From contig NW_015438358.1 of NCBI RefSeq assembly GCF_001293395.1, positions 1,121,095-1,185,094 on the forward strand: a DNA stretch of 64,000 bases. The letters run 5' to 3'. Source of the stretch: Leptomonas pyrrhocoris (lineage: Eukaryota; Euglenozoa; Kinetoplastea; Trypanosomatida; Trypanosomatidae). The translations under genes were made by a program, and so were the position numbers. Below the pieces are notes generated by a model. The model made no database searches, was not told where the DNA came from, and worked only from the letters and a program-made list of their open reading frames with translations. Shown here one piece after another: positions 46,279 to 58,018 of this stretch; position 1 is the first letter of the stretch, and the number at the start of each line of letters is the position of its first letter.

Positions 46279-47166
46279 AAAGGGTGGGTGAGTGAGAGGG
46301 AGAGGAACATCCCGTGTGTTTCTTTGTTTTTATCCCGAGGAGTACTCTGGATTATTACTTTCTTTGGTTTGTCAACGCAGACTGAGCAGTTCCTGCTCTT
46401 TCTCTCGTCATCAGCCGTGGTGGAATCAACGGTGGAGGACATCACTCTGCGTGCGCGAGGGTGTGCGCGGAGGTCGGAGTGCTTTTTTTCTTTTGGCTCC
46501 GAAAACTCTCTCATTTTTTTCTTTTGAATATTTGCGACCCACCGTGTTTTACGTGCATCTTGCTCTCCTTCCCACCGATAAGAAGTTGTCGAAGACTGCT
46601 CCTCGTACACATCAGTCAGAGATACACCACAATAGAAAAGAACAACAGCCGCCGTAGCAGCAGCAAGGTTTGTTTCGTCGGTGCAGCTTCTTTTTTTTTC
46701 TTCTCGACGTTACGCGTGCATCTTCCTCTGAATGGGCACGATGCTTCATGTAGGTAAATATGGTGAGAAAGCCATATTGATGCGTCTTTCGTGGTGTGAT
46801 GTGCCCACACGGCACGATATCAACCGTTTGCGTTATTACGCTCCTGCTGTGAAGCGTGCACTCCTTGACTCGGTGCTTCGGTGACCTCCATTTACGTATA
46901 ATAATAATAATAATTATTGTTGTTGCTTTGGACGTTTTCGATTTCGCTTTCTACGGCCTCGCCTCGCTTCTTCCACTCCTGAATCAAACCGGCGCATAGA
47001 ACCGCACAACTTTGCGCGTGTACTCGCAGCATACGATACGAAGTACGAACAAAGCAAAAAAGGTAATATATATGCATGCATCTATATATATTTATTAACC
47101 CATTTCATTAGCTTCGCACCTTTCCAGAGCAGTCCCGCTTTCTTCCACCTCTGTGCAACTTGAGTC
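46279..47166 (+). other. Spacer before the small acidic repeat gene
   Basis: No gene is supported. It contains a (TAA)-type run near 46897-46913 and a TATA-rich stretch near 47065-47095. AG at 47126-47127 after CACCTTTCC is a possible acceptor. Confidence 0.45.
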
Positions 47167-47442
47167 ATGTCCGCCCTCAACATCACGTGTGCGGGTGCGG
47201 TGTACCACGGCTGCACCACGCTGGAAGTGATGAAGTATCGCTGCCCGCAGTGGCAACCGGGTAATGACATGCCCATCAACGACGCTCCCGAGGAGGCGGC
47301 GGAAGAGGAAACCGAAGCGGCAGACCAGAGCGACGGCGAGGCTCCGGCATCGGACGAGTCTAGCGACGGCGAGGCTCCGGCATCGGACGAGTCTAGCGAC
47401 GGCGAGGCTCCGGCATCGGACGAGTCTAGCGAAGACGACTAG
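47167..47442 (+). CDS. Small acidic protein with three identical 11-residue repeats
   Basis: The protein has 91 residues. The first 38 (MSALNITCAGAVYHGCTTLEV...YRCPQWQPG) hold three cysteines and look ordered. The rest is very acidic (Glu, Asp, Ala, Ser). Residues 55-87 are three perfect copies of SDGEAPASDES, followed by SEDD. It has a proper ATG, its own acceptor-like sequence and GC-rich codons, so I call it a gene. I recognise no family. Many SDxE/SxxE sites could be casein-kinase-2 targets, which is inference only. Confidence 0.65.
   Translation: MSALNITCAGAVYHGCTTLEVMKYRCPQWQPGNDMPINDAPEEAAEEETEAADQSDGEAPASDESSDGEAPASDESSDGEAPASDESSEDD
47329..47427 (+). repeat. Three exact tandem copies of a 33-bp coding unit
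   Basis: The copies are 47329-47361, 47362-47394 and 47395-47427, and I see no base difference between them. Each encodes SDGEAPASDES. Complete identity at silent sites points to recent expansion or ongoing homogenisation. Confidence 0.95.
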
Positions 47443-48253
47443 GCAAATGACAAGGAGCCACGTAGGAAAAAAGAGAAAGTTTTTATGCAAGAAAGGAACT
47501 GCAGGAGCGTGCCGACGCCTCCTCTTCCTTCCTTTTTCTCTTTACTTCCAATCACGCAGCACTCTGACTTCTTGCGGGAAGAGCGCTTTCTTTGATTTAT
47601 GAGGGGGCGGCTTGGGTGGGTGTGTGTTTCCCCGCCGTGCCTGCTTTGGTGCTTGCGCTATTTAATTTTTCCTTGAACACATATTTGCATATATAAAGTG
47701 AACTTACGTAGTAGTAGAATAGCAGTATTAACCTCAACCCACAGCGCAACCAAAAGAAAAGGCTCTAATTGAAAGAAAACGAAGTGTGGCCGGAGTCGAT
47801 GCCAACGGTGAAGCTCAGAGAGGTAGTAGTGGATGAATTGGGCTGTAATACACACCGCAACGAAGCACGTCGTCGCGGCTGGAGGTTCGCTTCAGGAGGA
47901 AAGGAACTCCAGGTGATGCAACGCGAGCGAACATTTTCTAGACGAGCAATGGCTTCGTCCTTCAGGGTTTTTTTTTTCTCTGACGCGGCTGCCGGGTAAA
48001 TGCTGAGCTGGTTTCTGGCTTCAATTGCTTTTTTCCCCTTTCCTCATGTTCTTCCTTTGGGATTGCTGTTGTTGGGTTGATAGTTGCGTATCTCCCATTC
48101 TCTTTTTTTCCTGGTGCTGGGAGTCCATGCTGCGCTGACTCCTTCCGTTATCTTCCTCTGTTGTCATTGCTGACAGCTAGTCCCAGTAGGAGAAGGAAAC
48201 ATCAACTCGTAGAAGAGAAACGGAAAATCGATTTGGCTTCTACTCGGTGTGCG
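47443..48253 (+). other. Spacer before the helicase gene
   Basis: No gene is supported. It is T/C-rich with short TA runs near 47690. A tract at 48093-48112 precedes the AG at 48122-48123, a plausible acceptor about 130 nt before the ATG. Confidence 0.45.
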
Positions 48254-50332
48254 ATGCTCCGCAAGTGCTGTCTATGGCGTTGGCGTCCAGAACGGCGCCT
48301 GCCACGTCGCTTCCGCGATGTCCCTGACGAGTTCACCGATCTTCGCACGGCGGACAGCCGACCGATGCTTTTTACGCCTAGGCGTCCTGCCCCACTGCGG
48401 GACGTGACCCGCCTCCACGACGTCCTCATCGACAACGCTGCCGTCAGCGCGCACAATTCGGACGATATCACGCAGCAGCCCATCGCCCTGCTGGCGCCCG
48501 ATCGAATGGGACTGCCGCCCCAACTTGTGGGGTACCTGGAGCACCGCTTTCTTGATACAAACCGCAGTCTCTCCGCCACACCAGCAGCAGTGACGGCCGG
48601 CTCCTCCTCTTTTCAGGGACTCACCGTCGCACAGGCGCGCATTCTGCAGCACATGTATGCGAGTCAAGACGTGGCGGTGTGTGCGCCGACCGGGACGGGC
48701 AAAACCTTCGCGCTTTGTCTCGGCGTCATCGCACGCCTCATGCGGGACGGCCCGATGAAGCTGCTGTCCACCGTTGTCTTGGTGACCAGCGACTACCTGT
48801 GCTGGCAGGTGGAAAGGTGGCTGCGTGAGATGTGGTGGTACCCCAACGACGACCGACTGGTGTTTGCAGCCACAAGCGATCTGTCCGAGGAGCACGTGTA
48901 CCGCCGTCTGACGAAGGAGCTTGTGCGGGATGCGGACCGGCCGAGCAAGGTCGTTGGCACGGTGGAGAACCGCCCCTACGTCGTGGTCACCACGCCCGAT
49001 GTGCTCTGGAGGTTTTACCAGCGCCGCCGCGTCGCGATTGAGCGGCGGGAGGTGTACAAGAACAAGAAGGGCTACTCCTTCTCCCTCACACCTGTGCTTC
49101 CGGCGGTGGACATGGTTGTGGTGGACGAGGTGGATGAAGTCATGCCGTCGACGCAGCCCAGCGCACCGGGCAACCGTCTCCTAAAGGAGCTGTTCAGGCA
49201 CACGAAATACCAGGCCCCGGTGCAGGTGGTCTTTACGAGTGCGACGCTGGCCGGGTCGACCGTCAATCACATTCGGCGCTACATGAAGAAGAACCTTCTA
49301 GCAGATCGCACGTCGCGCGTATTCGAAAGCGCGAGAGAGTCGTCCACGCGCCTGGCCGCCGTATCTAGCACGATTTCACGCGCTGCCGTGCCAGAGAGCA
49401 TCCGCCACTTCTTCTACACCGCTGACACAGCAGCAGAGCAGTGCCAGTGCTTGGCCAAGGCGATGGCTGCCACATGCCCCTCGTTTCAAACTACGCGGTT
49501 GGATGAGAGAACTTTATGTCACTCCGATAGCAGCGACATTTCGAGTGCTGCTGCTGCGCATCGGGACTTTATTTTGCTGGTGCTGCCAGATTCAGCGGAT
49601 GTGGGCAGGTTTATCACCGATGTCTTGCTGCCGAGCCAAGACGATGCACTGCGCCGTCTCGGTACTGCTGGCCACCCCTTGTGTGCACGCTACGCGGTGG
49701 AACGACTGGATTGTACGCTGGGGGAGCAGCAGCGGCAGCGGCGCCGAGCAGAGACGCGAAAGTTTATTCAGCGCACCGTCCGCAGCGCCGAGGCACTCGA
49801 GAACGATGAAGTGATGTCGAGCAATTCTGGCATCGGTGTCTTCCCGCGGTTTGCGCGCGACGTCGCCGACGAGCAAGTTACGAGCGCACATGCGGAGGAG
49901 AGGCCGGGAGGGTGCGCGGCGAACCTTCCGCATGGCAACCGTATTGCTGATCCGCTTACCAAAGCGATGGAGAAAACAAGCAATGCTACGCCACCATCGC
50001 CTAAAGATGCGTCGCCTGCTGCTGAGCAGACACCTCCGCGGCGATCGTTTATCACGTGCAACTGCAGCAATGTCCGTGGACTCGACCTTCCACACCTCAC
50101 CCACGTGATCATTCTCGCACAGCCCACCAGCGGCCTCGAGTACGCGCATTGGTGCGGCCGTGTGGGTCGCTTTGGGCAGCCCGGCGTCTCCATCACGCTT
50201 ATGGCGCGGGGCGCGACGCGGGGCATGCATGACTTCTGCAACTCGCTGGGCATCGAATTCCGCGTGGAGAAGCGCCACCCCGCGGTGGACGTCAACGCAG
50301 AGCGACTGTTGGGAGGTGCGGAGGTTGCGTAG
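48254..50332 (+). CDS. DEAD-box-like RNA helicase, probably mitochondrial
   Basis: This is a 692-residue ATP-dependent RNA helicase of superfamily 2. Motifs in order are a Q-motif-like region ([12 protein letters not shown]), Walker A APTGTGKT (144-151), motif II DEVD (291-294, a variant of DEAD), motif III SAT (329-331), motif V RGLDLP (608-613) and motif [12 protein letters not shown] (632-641, with Trp replacing the usual Arg after His). A long, partly acidic/basic insert (about 485-595) lies in the second RecA domain. The N-terminus [20 protein letters not shown] is Arg-rich without acids, like a mitochondrial presequence. Kinetoplastid mitochondria use several such helicases in mitoribosome assembly and RNA editing. 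Which one this is cannot be decided. The upstream TTG extension is ignored. Confidence 0.87.
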   Translation: MLRKCCLWRWRPERRLPRRFRDVPDEFTDLRTADSRPMLFTPRRPAPLRDVTRLHDVLIDNAAVSAHNSDDITQQPIALLAPDRMGLPPQLVGYLEHRFLDTNRSLSATPAAVTAGSSSFQGLTVAQARILQHMYASQDVAVCAPTGTGKTFALCLGVIARLMRDGPMKLLSTVVLVTSDYLCWQVERWLREMWWYPNDDRLVFAATSDLSEEHVYRRLTKELVRDADRPSKVVGTVENRPYVVVTTPDVLWRFYQRRRVAIERREVYKNKKGYSFSLTPVLPAVDMVVVDEVDEVMPSTQPSAPGNRLLKELFRHTKYQAPVQVVFTSATLAGSTVNHIRRYMKKNLLADRTSRVFESARESSTRLAAVSSTISRAAVPESIRHFFYTADTAAEQCQCLAKAMAATCPSFQTTRLDERTLCHSDSSDISSAAAAHRDFILLVLPDSADVGRFITDVLLPSQDDALRRLGTAGHPLCARYAVERLDCTLGEQQRQRRRAETRKFIQRTVRSAEALENDEVMSSNSGIGVFPRFARDVADEQVTSAHAEERPGGCAANLPHGNRIADPLTKAMEKTSNATPPSPKDASPAAEQTPPRRSFITCNCSNVRGLDLPHLTHVIILAQPTSGLEYAHWCGRVGRFGQPGVSITLMARGATRGMHDFCNSLGIEFRVEKRHPAVDVNAERLLGGAEVA

Positions 50333-52027
50333 AAGACCCACAGAAAAGTGCAAAATAGCTCTGCCAACGCAGCATTCTCCGCAGCCTGCACTTTTGGTGC
50401 AGATACCGCAGTTCCTCTAACAGTTTCTTTTTTTCTTGTCTTTACCTGCCTCAAGGTGACGTGGACCACACCGTTGTGACCATACTAGTTACTCTTCCTC
50501 TTCACATTATCATTGTAGTTCGACTGCGAGTTGCTACAAGGAACCAAAACAGCCAAAAAACAACAACACTAAATACAGATTGCTGCCACATCATGGGCCC
50601 GGAGTTCGGTATTTTCGTACACGTTGAGGTCCGTTGCACTGCTTCTGCGAGGAACTCCTCGTCCTCTCCTATCAAAGACGTGACTTTCTGGGTCAATGCA
50701 TTCAGATGCTATTTCGTTTTCCAAATGAAACTATCGAGTATCGAAGGAATGCAGCGACCGAATCGTGTATCTTCTTTCTGCCATTTCCCCCCTCCCCCCT
50801 TTCTTCTTCCCTTGAACGGCTTCAAACTACCGCATTTCCACCCAACGCGCTGTTGCATCCTTACTCCTTAGCCAATCTCGACGCTTGTACAAACCCTCCA
50901 AGCAACAGACGTCAACAAAGTAAACATAAATTAAAAAGAAATCAAAAACAAAAAACGACCGTCCATACTTCTCATCAATATCTACCTGACCCTGACAAAG
51001 CACTCAAATTGACAACAAATTGATTGAAAATAAAAGCATCTTTCCTACTGAGAAGAAAAGTCATTCAGCAGTCAAACAGTTTTCGTGTTTTATACCCTCT
51101 GCAGACTGTTTTCTTTTCCTTCTTTAAGTATTTGAAGTGTGCTCTTCTTCCTTTCTTTTTCCTTTTCTGTCTTCGGTGTCTTTATTCGGTATCCCCCAAA
51201 AAACAATAATAAAAACAAAACAGGAGACATTATTTTTCGATCGCGCCGGAATATATACTCTAACCTTTCACATTTACTGTATCATCCGCTACTTTTCTTG
51301 CTTTAGTGTTTTTTGGTTTTTGTGACTTTTCGAGTTTTTATATTCGTGTGCCATTCTCCCGTTTACGCGCTCCACATTTTTCTCCCTTTCTTTCCTAGAA
51401 TTCTTGCTTTCGGTTCTCTTTTCGTTATATATGTTACTGTGTTTTTTGTTTTTATAAGTGCAACTCTCGAAGAAAGCAGGCGCCCCCTTTTTCTATCTTT
51501 CTGGGTTTTGGCAACAACAGGTCACTGCGTTCAAAGTTGAGCTTCCCAAGTTTCCTATTCTCTTCGCATCGTCTTACTGTTTTTCTTCTTCAGCGGCAAG
51601 TATACGGATATTCATATAAAGATTGTCTTTTCTTGTCTCCTGAAGACCGCCGTTCCCACTCCTATTTCTCTCTCCCTTCCGTTCTCGATCACCGTCCCGG
51701 AGAGAGCCGAGATCAAAGGAAGAAGACAAGCAAAGTAAACGATCACGAAGAACAGAAGTTGCAGCTCGTCGTCTGTCAAACACGTCTACTCCCTTCTCTC
51801 TTTTTTTGTTGTTTTCAGGCTGTTCTACACTGCCGTTGATTGTTACTTCATTTTAAACTCTTTTTTACTTTTTTTTTTACCTCTTCACGTTCATAGCGCC
51901 GTTTATATTTCTGCAATACGCAATCAGAACGAAACGCCCCCGAGGAGAGATAGTACGAAGCACCACCGTACACTATTTACTGACTCAGCCGCGCTCAGAC
52001 CTGTTTCGGCCAACGAAGAAGAAAGCA
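50333..52027 (+). other. Spacer of 1.7 kb before the CCCH gene
   Basis: No gene is supported. The stretch changes from mixed composition to A-rich (50910-51050) and then to T-rich (51060-51880). The strong tract 51861-51884 is followed by an AG at 51895-51896, a good acceptor with a leader of about 130 nt. Confidence 0.5.
51895..51896 (+). promoter_or_regulatory. Predicted spliced-leader acceptor AG for the CCCH gene
   Basis: This is the first AG after a run of mostly T between 51861 and 51884. The prediction comes from pattern only. Confidence 0.5.
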
Positions 52028-53770
52028 ATGTTCGCAGATCTGAAGAATATTCCGACTTTTGGCAGCAACAACTTGTCTGCCTGGTCGTACATTGAGAAGG
52101 ACCCCGTCGATTGGAGCGCCACGAGCAATCCACCAGCGCCGAATGAAGCAGATGTGAAGGCGTTGCTGCAGATGCTGTCCGGTAGCGCGGACAGTGGGGA
52201 GCTAATCCACACCGACCCCTCTGCGCTGTACGAGCGACTGGAGATGAAGTCACCGCCGAGCAGCAACGAGGAAACCGATGAACGCGTCGTCGGCACGCAC
52301 AACTCCCTCGAGGCCGGCTGCGACTTCCTCCACCTCTTTAACCACAACGACGCCGAGGATGCGGCGCCGAAGCTGCTGGAGCCGGAGGACTTGCTGAAGG
52401 AAAACACGTGCGGTGGCACACCCAACAGCACCTACTGCCACCCAGCCTCTTCTTCGTCCAATGCGTTGACGGGCAGCAGCAGCGCCAGCTCGCACACGGA
52501 TCGACCGGCGTCGACGACAATGACGTCGCGCGGCATCGAGTCCACAAAACGCCTCTCCATCTCACACCCATCGCGGCACAACACCGCCGTTTCGAACGCG
52601 CTGGCGAACATCGGTAGCGGCCTCGCCGAGGAGAACTTCAATGTGCTGACACCGGACAAACGCATGATGCTGTCGATCCCTGCCGAGTACATCCAGACTA
52701 CCCTCGGCAGCCGCAACTACCGCCGCCGCAACCGCGAAAAGCTCCTGTTCTCCTTCTGCCTCTGCAAGACATTCTGCAGCGGCGCCACGTGCCACCACGG
52801 CTCCGAGTGCGACTTTATCCACTGTGACCCGGAGAAGCTGCGCCTGGTGCAGAGTGCGGCGGAGTCGAAGGGCAGGAAGGCGGACCCAACCTCGGTGCAC
52901 TCCTTCCAGGTACATTGGTCGACCCCCGTCTACTCGCTGACCGAGGCGGTGTACCCTCGCCTGCCTGGCGGCAGCGTTGTGTACGTGAAGCGCGGTGGCC
53001 AGGGCACCGGCGCTAACTCCCCGCAGGGGCTCTCGTCGGAGATGGTTTACGCGACGGTGGGCGGGCAGGAGGCGCTGCGACTGCGCTCCACCGCCCCGCT
53101 GCGCGTCTGCAAGCACTACGAGCGGGAGAAGTGTGCCCGCGGCCCCCTCTGCCACTTTATTCACCCCGTCGTCCTCCACAAATCGGTCGGATCGGCGGGC
53201 AGCACCAGCGCAATCGCAGCCGCAACGACGGCAGAGGCAAACGCTCGCCACGGCGCAGCGCCCCCGTCCACGCCGTCTGCTGTGACGCCCTTCTCGCAGA
53301 CGGGTCGCCCGGCTCCCTACACCGCACCGCCGCCGCTGCCAACGACCACCACCACGACTACCACCGCTGGCCCCACTGCGGCGCCGTTGCTGACCGCCGC
53401 GCAGCTGCCGTCCGGTGCATTGGTGCGCTACGGCGATGCCCTCTTTCTCTGGATCCCGGAGCGGCAGCAGCTGGTGCCCGTGCACGCGACCACGACTACT
53501 AGGGTGAACCCGCCCGCATCGCCCACGTCAGGCCAGCCACCCGCCATGCTGGTGAACATCGAGTACCAGCGCGGGCTGAATGGTGCGGTGAGTTCGCCGA
53601 CGGGCTTCCAGATGCCCGCGAATGCGATGCTGGTGCAATCCTCCAGCGCAGTCGCGGCGCACGCGTCTCACCACCCGTACAGCAGCCCTCCCGTGCAGCG
53701 CAACCTGACGAGCGTGAACGCGCCCAACTGCGCCAGCCCCGTTTATCCGACCATCGTCTTCCCTTGCTAA
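52028..53770 (+). CDS. CCCH zinc-finger protein with two fingers
   Basis: The protein has 580 residues. Finger 1 is C-x8-C-x5-C-x3-H (Cys246, Cys255, Cys261, His265). Finger 2 is C-x7-C-x5-C-x3-H (Cys361, Cys369, Cys375, His379). Both spacings are those of RNA-binding CCCH fingers, which in trypanosomatids often control mRNA stability or translation. The roughly 95 residues between the fingers include a conserved-looking strand (FQVHWSTPVYSLTEAVYPRLPGG). The N-terminal 240 residues are Ser/Asn/Glu-rich. The C-terminal 200 are Thr/Pro/Ala-rich with a poly-Thr run and a short ordered segment (GALVRYGDALFLWIPERQQL) of the kind used for protein contacts. I cannot match it to a numbered ZC3H protein. 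Confidence 0.88.
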   Translation: MFADLKNIPTFGSNNLSAWSYIEKDPVDWSATSNPPAPNEADVKALLQMLSGSADSGELIHTDPSALYERLEMKSPPSSNEETDERVVGTHNSLEAGCDFLHLFNHNDAEDAAPKLLEPEDLLKENTCGGTPNSTYCHPASSSSNALTGSSSASSHTDRPASTTMTSRGIESTKRLSISHPSRHNTAVSNALANIGSGLAEENFNVLTPDKRMMLSIPAEYIQTTLGSRNYRRRNREKLLFSFCLCKTFCSGATCHHGSECDFIHCDPEKLRLVQSAAESKGRKADPTSVHSFQVHWSTPVYSLTEAVYPRLPGGSVVYVKRGGQGTGANSPQGLSSEMVYATVGGQEALRLRSTAPLRVCKHYEREKCARGPLCHFIHPVVLHKSVGSAGSTSAIAAATTAEANARHGAAPPSTPSAVTPFSQTGRPAPYTAPPPLPTTTTTTTTAGPTAAPLLTAAQLPSGALVRYGDALFLWIPERQQLVPVHATTTTRVNPPASPTSGQPPAMLVNIEYQRGLNGAVSSPTGFQMPANAMLVQSSSAVAAHASHHPYSSPPVQRNLTSVNAPNCASPVYPTIVFPC

Positions 53771-55157
53771 AAAGGAAAAGAAAAGCACGGATATCTGCGT
53801 GTTCGTTTGTGTGGGTGCTTTGCTGATAACGAGTTGCTTCTAAAGAGTTGGTTATCTCTGTTCGCGAGGTAAGATCTTCTTTTCTGCCGACCCTCGAGTA
53901 GCACGCACGGAAGGCGCATTCGGGGGAGTTGGATGCTGCGCGAACAGTGCGAATGCGAAACAACAGTTTTCGCAGAGACGTAAAAGGCGTCTGTGCTTCA
54001 CATTTGTTTTTTCTTCCGTTTTTTTCTTTTGTTCTTGTAAGCACCGTGAATTCCCCCTCCCCTCTTTTCTTGTTTTGATTTTCCTTTCTTCTGCCTTCCT
54101 TTTTGTTTTCTGAAAATTCGTCTCAAACTTGCGTTTTTTTTCTTTGAAGTGTCTGTCTCTCTCTCTCTCCCTCCTGCGATCGTGTCTGGCGGAAAATTTC
54201 GCCTGTTAACTTGCTGGTCGTGCATTACTGCATGTCAGCAGACCCCTTCTTAAAGAGAAGAAACGTTGCTCTAAGAGAAAAGAAGAAAAAAAAAACATCG
54301 AACGTAAGCAAGAGATGATTGTGTTTCTCGACATATGAAGTTCTTACAAGAATGGCCAAACGAACTCCTTTTCCTATACATATTGCTCCCTCTCTCCCTT
54401 TTTTTCCCCCTTTTTTGTTTAGTGGAATTCCGAAAGGAAACGGGAAAAACAAATATTTGGTGCAATGTCACTTCGACTCTCCTCATGTTTTACTTTCATT
54501 TCTTTCTTTCTTTCTCTCTTGCTTTTCGCTAAACGCAGCCTTATAAAATGATCGTTCTGTGACGTTTTTTTTTTGGTGTTTAGAGTGTGTAAACGTGTGT
54601 GTTTTAGTCGCACGCCAATGCTGGTGCTGCGACGGTACCGAGCTTAAATAAGCCTCTTCTTCTCTCCCACCTCCTTTGACTCTACTTTACTGTGCTGTGC
54701 TACTTCTATATATATATCTCAATTTCTTTTTCTCTCTTTCTCTCTTCGTGCCTCATGTGGATGCCCACTTTGACTGTTTTTTTTTTTGTGATGTCCTTTG
54801 GTGCCAAGTGCTGTTGATACCTTATATACGTGCACCGCGCGGAAGCATGCGGTTCAGTTCGGATAGAAGCGCACGCCACTAATTTCAAGCGAACCACCGC
54901 GACAGCAAGCAAACAAACAAACAAGCAAGCAAAAAAGGACTAGAACAGGGAAGCGTTACTTATTTTACTGTGTTGTGCTGTTTCCCCCGTAAACGGACGA
55001 CAATAGAGGGCTTGCTATTTCTCTGTTTCTCTCTTTCCTTTCTGATCTTTAAAGTGGTTCGCTGATACCTTTTTTTTTTCTATCTTCTGGTGAAGCACTT
55101 CTTCTTCCCCGTCTGAGTTGTCTTTTGTTCTTTTTAGCTGCATATACTGCGTAATGA

Positions 55158-55181
55158 CACACTCATCAATGAATGAGTGTG
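55158..55181. other. Hairpin with 9-bp perfect stem
   Basis: CACACTCAT and its exact reverse complement flank a 6-nt loop. No U-run follows directly. Function is unknown. Confidence 0.7.
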
Positions 55182-55978
55182 GTTTCTGAAGAGAAATATA
55201 TGCAGCTTGTTTTCGTACTTTTCTTGTCCTTTTCTAATTATGTTTGCTCTTGTTCTGTCGGAATTGTCATCGCTGTTTGATACCGTTAGATACTTGTGGT
55301 GGGATAAGTACTTTCACCTTCGCTATAAAACTTTGCTGTTTTTTTTTATTCTATCTACGAAGGCCGCCCTTTTTTTGATTTTTTTTTCTTCCTGTGTTGT
55401 TCTGCAACAGTAAGAGACAATAAAGAAAAGAAGCTGATGTACTATCGTGCCGCTTTTTATTATTATTCTCGCTGCATTTCTTTTTTTTTCCTTGTCAACC
55501 AGCTTCAGCCTTCTGTGCTTTGAAGTATTGTGCACTACTTATTTACGCGTGTTTTCATTTCTATCAGCACTGTCGCTTGAAGGACATTTTTTATTTCTTT
55601 GCTCTTCAACACGATGTTAATTACTTTCGATCGCTCCACATCTATCCTTGCTTTATTCTCTCCTTTTTTTTTTTCTTCCGATTCTCTGTCGTTTATACGC
55701 ACACAGTAGAGCACGCGCCATTTTCGTGGCTGGAGAATTCCACCATGACGCGTGTGGTGTACAGGGATTATAACCAGTATTAATAATAAAAGCTCTTCTA
55801 TGATTGTACCTTAAAAACAAATCAATGAGACACATTAAAACACACTCTCTCACACACACATGCTCTAGTAAACGCAGACAACACCCTCGCACAGATTCAT
55901 TAACACTATCTATTAAATATACCACCCCGATGTTTGTTTCTACCGTAGGACAATTAAAAAAACAACAACAACCCATAA

Positions 55979-55990
55979 CCCCCCCCCCCC
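55979..55990 (+). repeat. C12 homopolymer
   Basis: Twelve consecutive C residues follow an A-rich stretch in the gene-poor block. Confidence 0.9.
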
Positions 55991-57098
55991 ACGCGTTCAC
56001 TTGGATTATATGATGGTCTGAAAGCGATCTCGCTCTCGTTTTCTCGTTACTCTTCGTTTTGGTTTTTCTTCGTTTCGCCATTCGAACTCGCTTTTTCTTT
56101 TTCTTATATACCGTTGTGACTTTCAATTTCAAGCGTTTTCTAATATCTATTTTACTCTCCTTTTTCTGCTTACATCTTTGTGGACTCCGTTGCATGTGAA
56201 GTCTTTCTCCGGTGTTGGCTTCAAAAGAAAGGAAGAAGGAAAGGGAACTGCCCGAAGAAAAAAAAACTCGTTTCGACTATCACTTTTCTTGTTTTCTTTC
56301 TGGAGATGCAACCTCCACACTTAAAAAATCACCTTTGTCGTGTTCTTGAGGTTTCGTAGCTGCATCGACAAAAAGAAAACATGATAAAAAAAAAATGTGA
56401 GTGCTCGAAACACGAGCACCTGATACGAATTGAAAGACGGAAAAAGGTCTTTTGTGGCTCAGATCCGTGTTGTCCTCTTCGAAGCCCATCTCTCTTTTCC
56501 TTTTCGCTTTTTCTTTTTTTGGTTCCTTCTCACACGCGTCACGTAAGAGGAGACATTGTTCTCTAATACCTCCTTTTTTGTTTGTTTCTCCCACAATCGC
56601 TCTGCCTTCATTTTCAATCTTCAAGTCTTGTTCCCCCCCGAAAAGAAAACACTCACCTTCCCTTTTTTTTTCCTTTCCCTGGCACTTGAGCACTGAAAGG
56701 GCTGGCGAATGGACGCCCCGTCCCCGTCTTTCCATTTCATTACCTTTGTGTGTTTTTCTTGCTGAGCGTGTAAGAAACAGAATAATAACAACGGTGAGGT
56801 GAGTGTAGGAACGTAATCAGAATACAAAGGCGACAACCTTTTTTGTTTTTTTTTTCTTCTCTTGTTTTTTTCTTTTAGGATGTGTGCAATCGATTTGTGT
56901 TGCTTTTCGCTTTGTGTTCCTCTGTTTTCTTTGCCGTGCTCTCTTCTTTTCGCCGATTGAAACCTAGAAAAGCTCTGTTGTTTTTACCGGTTTTGTTTTC
57001 TATGTGTTCTCCTTCCCTGAAGTGTAATGGCCATTTCGCGGAGCTTCTTTATTGGCTCCCTATTATTGAAACCGTTTATTAAATAACTCCTTATATAC

Positions 57099-57116
57099 AT
57101 ATATATATATATATAT
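57099..57116 (+). repeat. (AT)9 microsatellite
   Basis: This is an AT dinucleotide run in the gene-poor block. Confidence 0.85.
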
Positions 57117-57994
57117 AGTCCGGTGTCACGCCTCTTCTGGTCTCTTTCGTAATTTCTTTTCTTCTTCTTCTGGAGGCTGCGCTTTTATTCGGCGCGTGAC
57201 AGTAAAAGGCGGAGCCGCGTTCAAAAGAGAAACCAAGAGAGCTGCAGTCAAACAGCACCCCCTTTTTTTTTCTTGCTGTTCGTGCCTTCTTCCATGGACT
57301 GTACGTGGGCCGCGCACTCAGTAAATGGAAATTATGGAAAAGTCAACGACAAGATGTGAAGGACACTGAAGGAGGGGACGGAGGCCGCTGTGCTGCTGAG
57401 ATGAGGGGGACGAGCGGGTCACGAACTCTACGTAAGCGCCAGTTAAAAAGCTGGACGAGGAGGGGTTGCCTGTACTACGCTTTGCATGCCAACACCTCTC
57501 AGCAAGCCGATCGGCTTTTCGCCTCCTTTTTCCCGTGCATTTTTGCCTTATTCAGTGTAACAGAGTTTGTTTTGAATTTTTCTATAACCTTTTTTTTGTC
57601 GCATCTCTATTCCTCTCTTAGCTGACGCTAGACTCTTCGTTTTGGGTGTTGAAGATTGTGTGTATGCTTTTTTTTTCCTGCTGTTTCGACTACCAGTAAG
57701 CCGCCTCCAGTGAAGTCACATGACATTGTCTTTTCAACGCTATTCTCCTGGTTCTATCTAAACGGATGTGTGATGCTTCACACGGACTTCGCTTTTTCTT
57801 TTTCCCTGAAAAAAAAAACTATCCTTTCTTTTTTTTTTCGGGTGTGCACCATCGAAAATCGATTCTCAGCAACAAAAGGAAGGGCACTTACGCGAAGCAT
57901 CGAACCGCTTCGTTGTGAGTTCCTTGTCGTTTTGAGAAGAAACGCTCACTGAATCTCTCAGTGATCCCTTCTTTTATTTTTCTGCGTGTCGATC

Positions 57995-58018
57995 ATTATT
58001 ATTATTATTATTATTATT
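57995..58018 (+). repeat. (ATT)8 microsatellite
   Basis: Eight uninterrupted ATT units. A related ATT array occurs at 62919 in the same orientation. Confidence 0.9.

Noticed and set aside
55970-55995. CCCATAACCCC... as possible telomere-like sequence
   Set aside because: It is a single homopolymer run and not tandem CCCTAA units.
57890-57915. tRNA T-arm-like sequence on the minus strand (GGTTCGATGC)
   Set aside because: The stem needed for a tRNA T-arm does not pair at the right positions and no D-arm or anticodon arm is visible. It is only a small hairpin.
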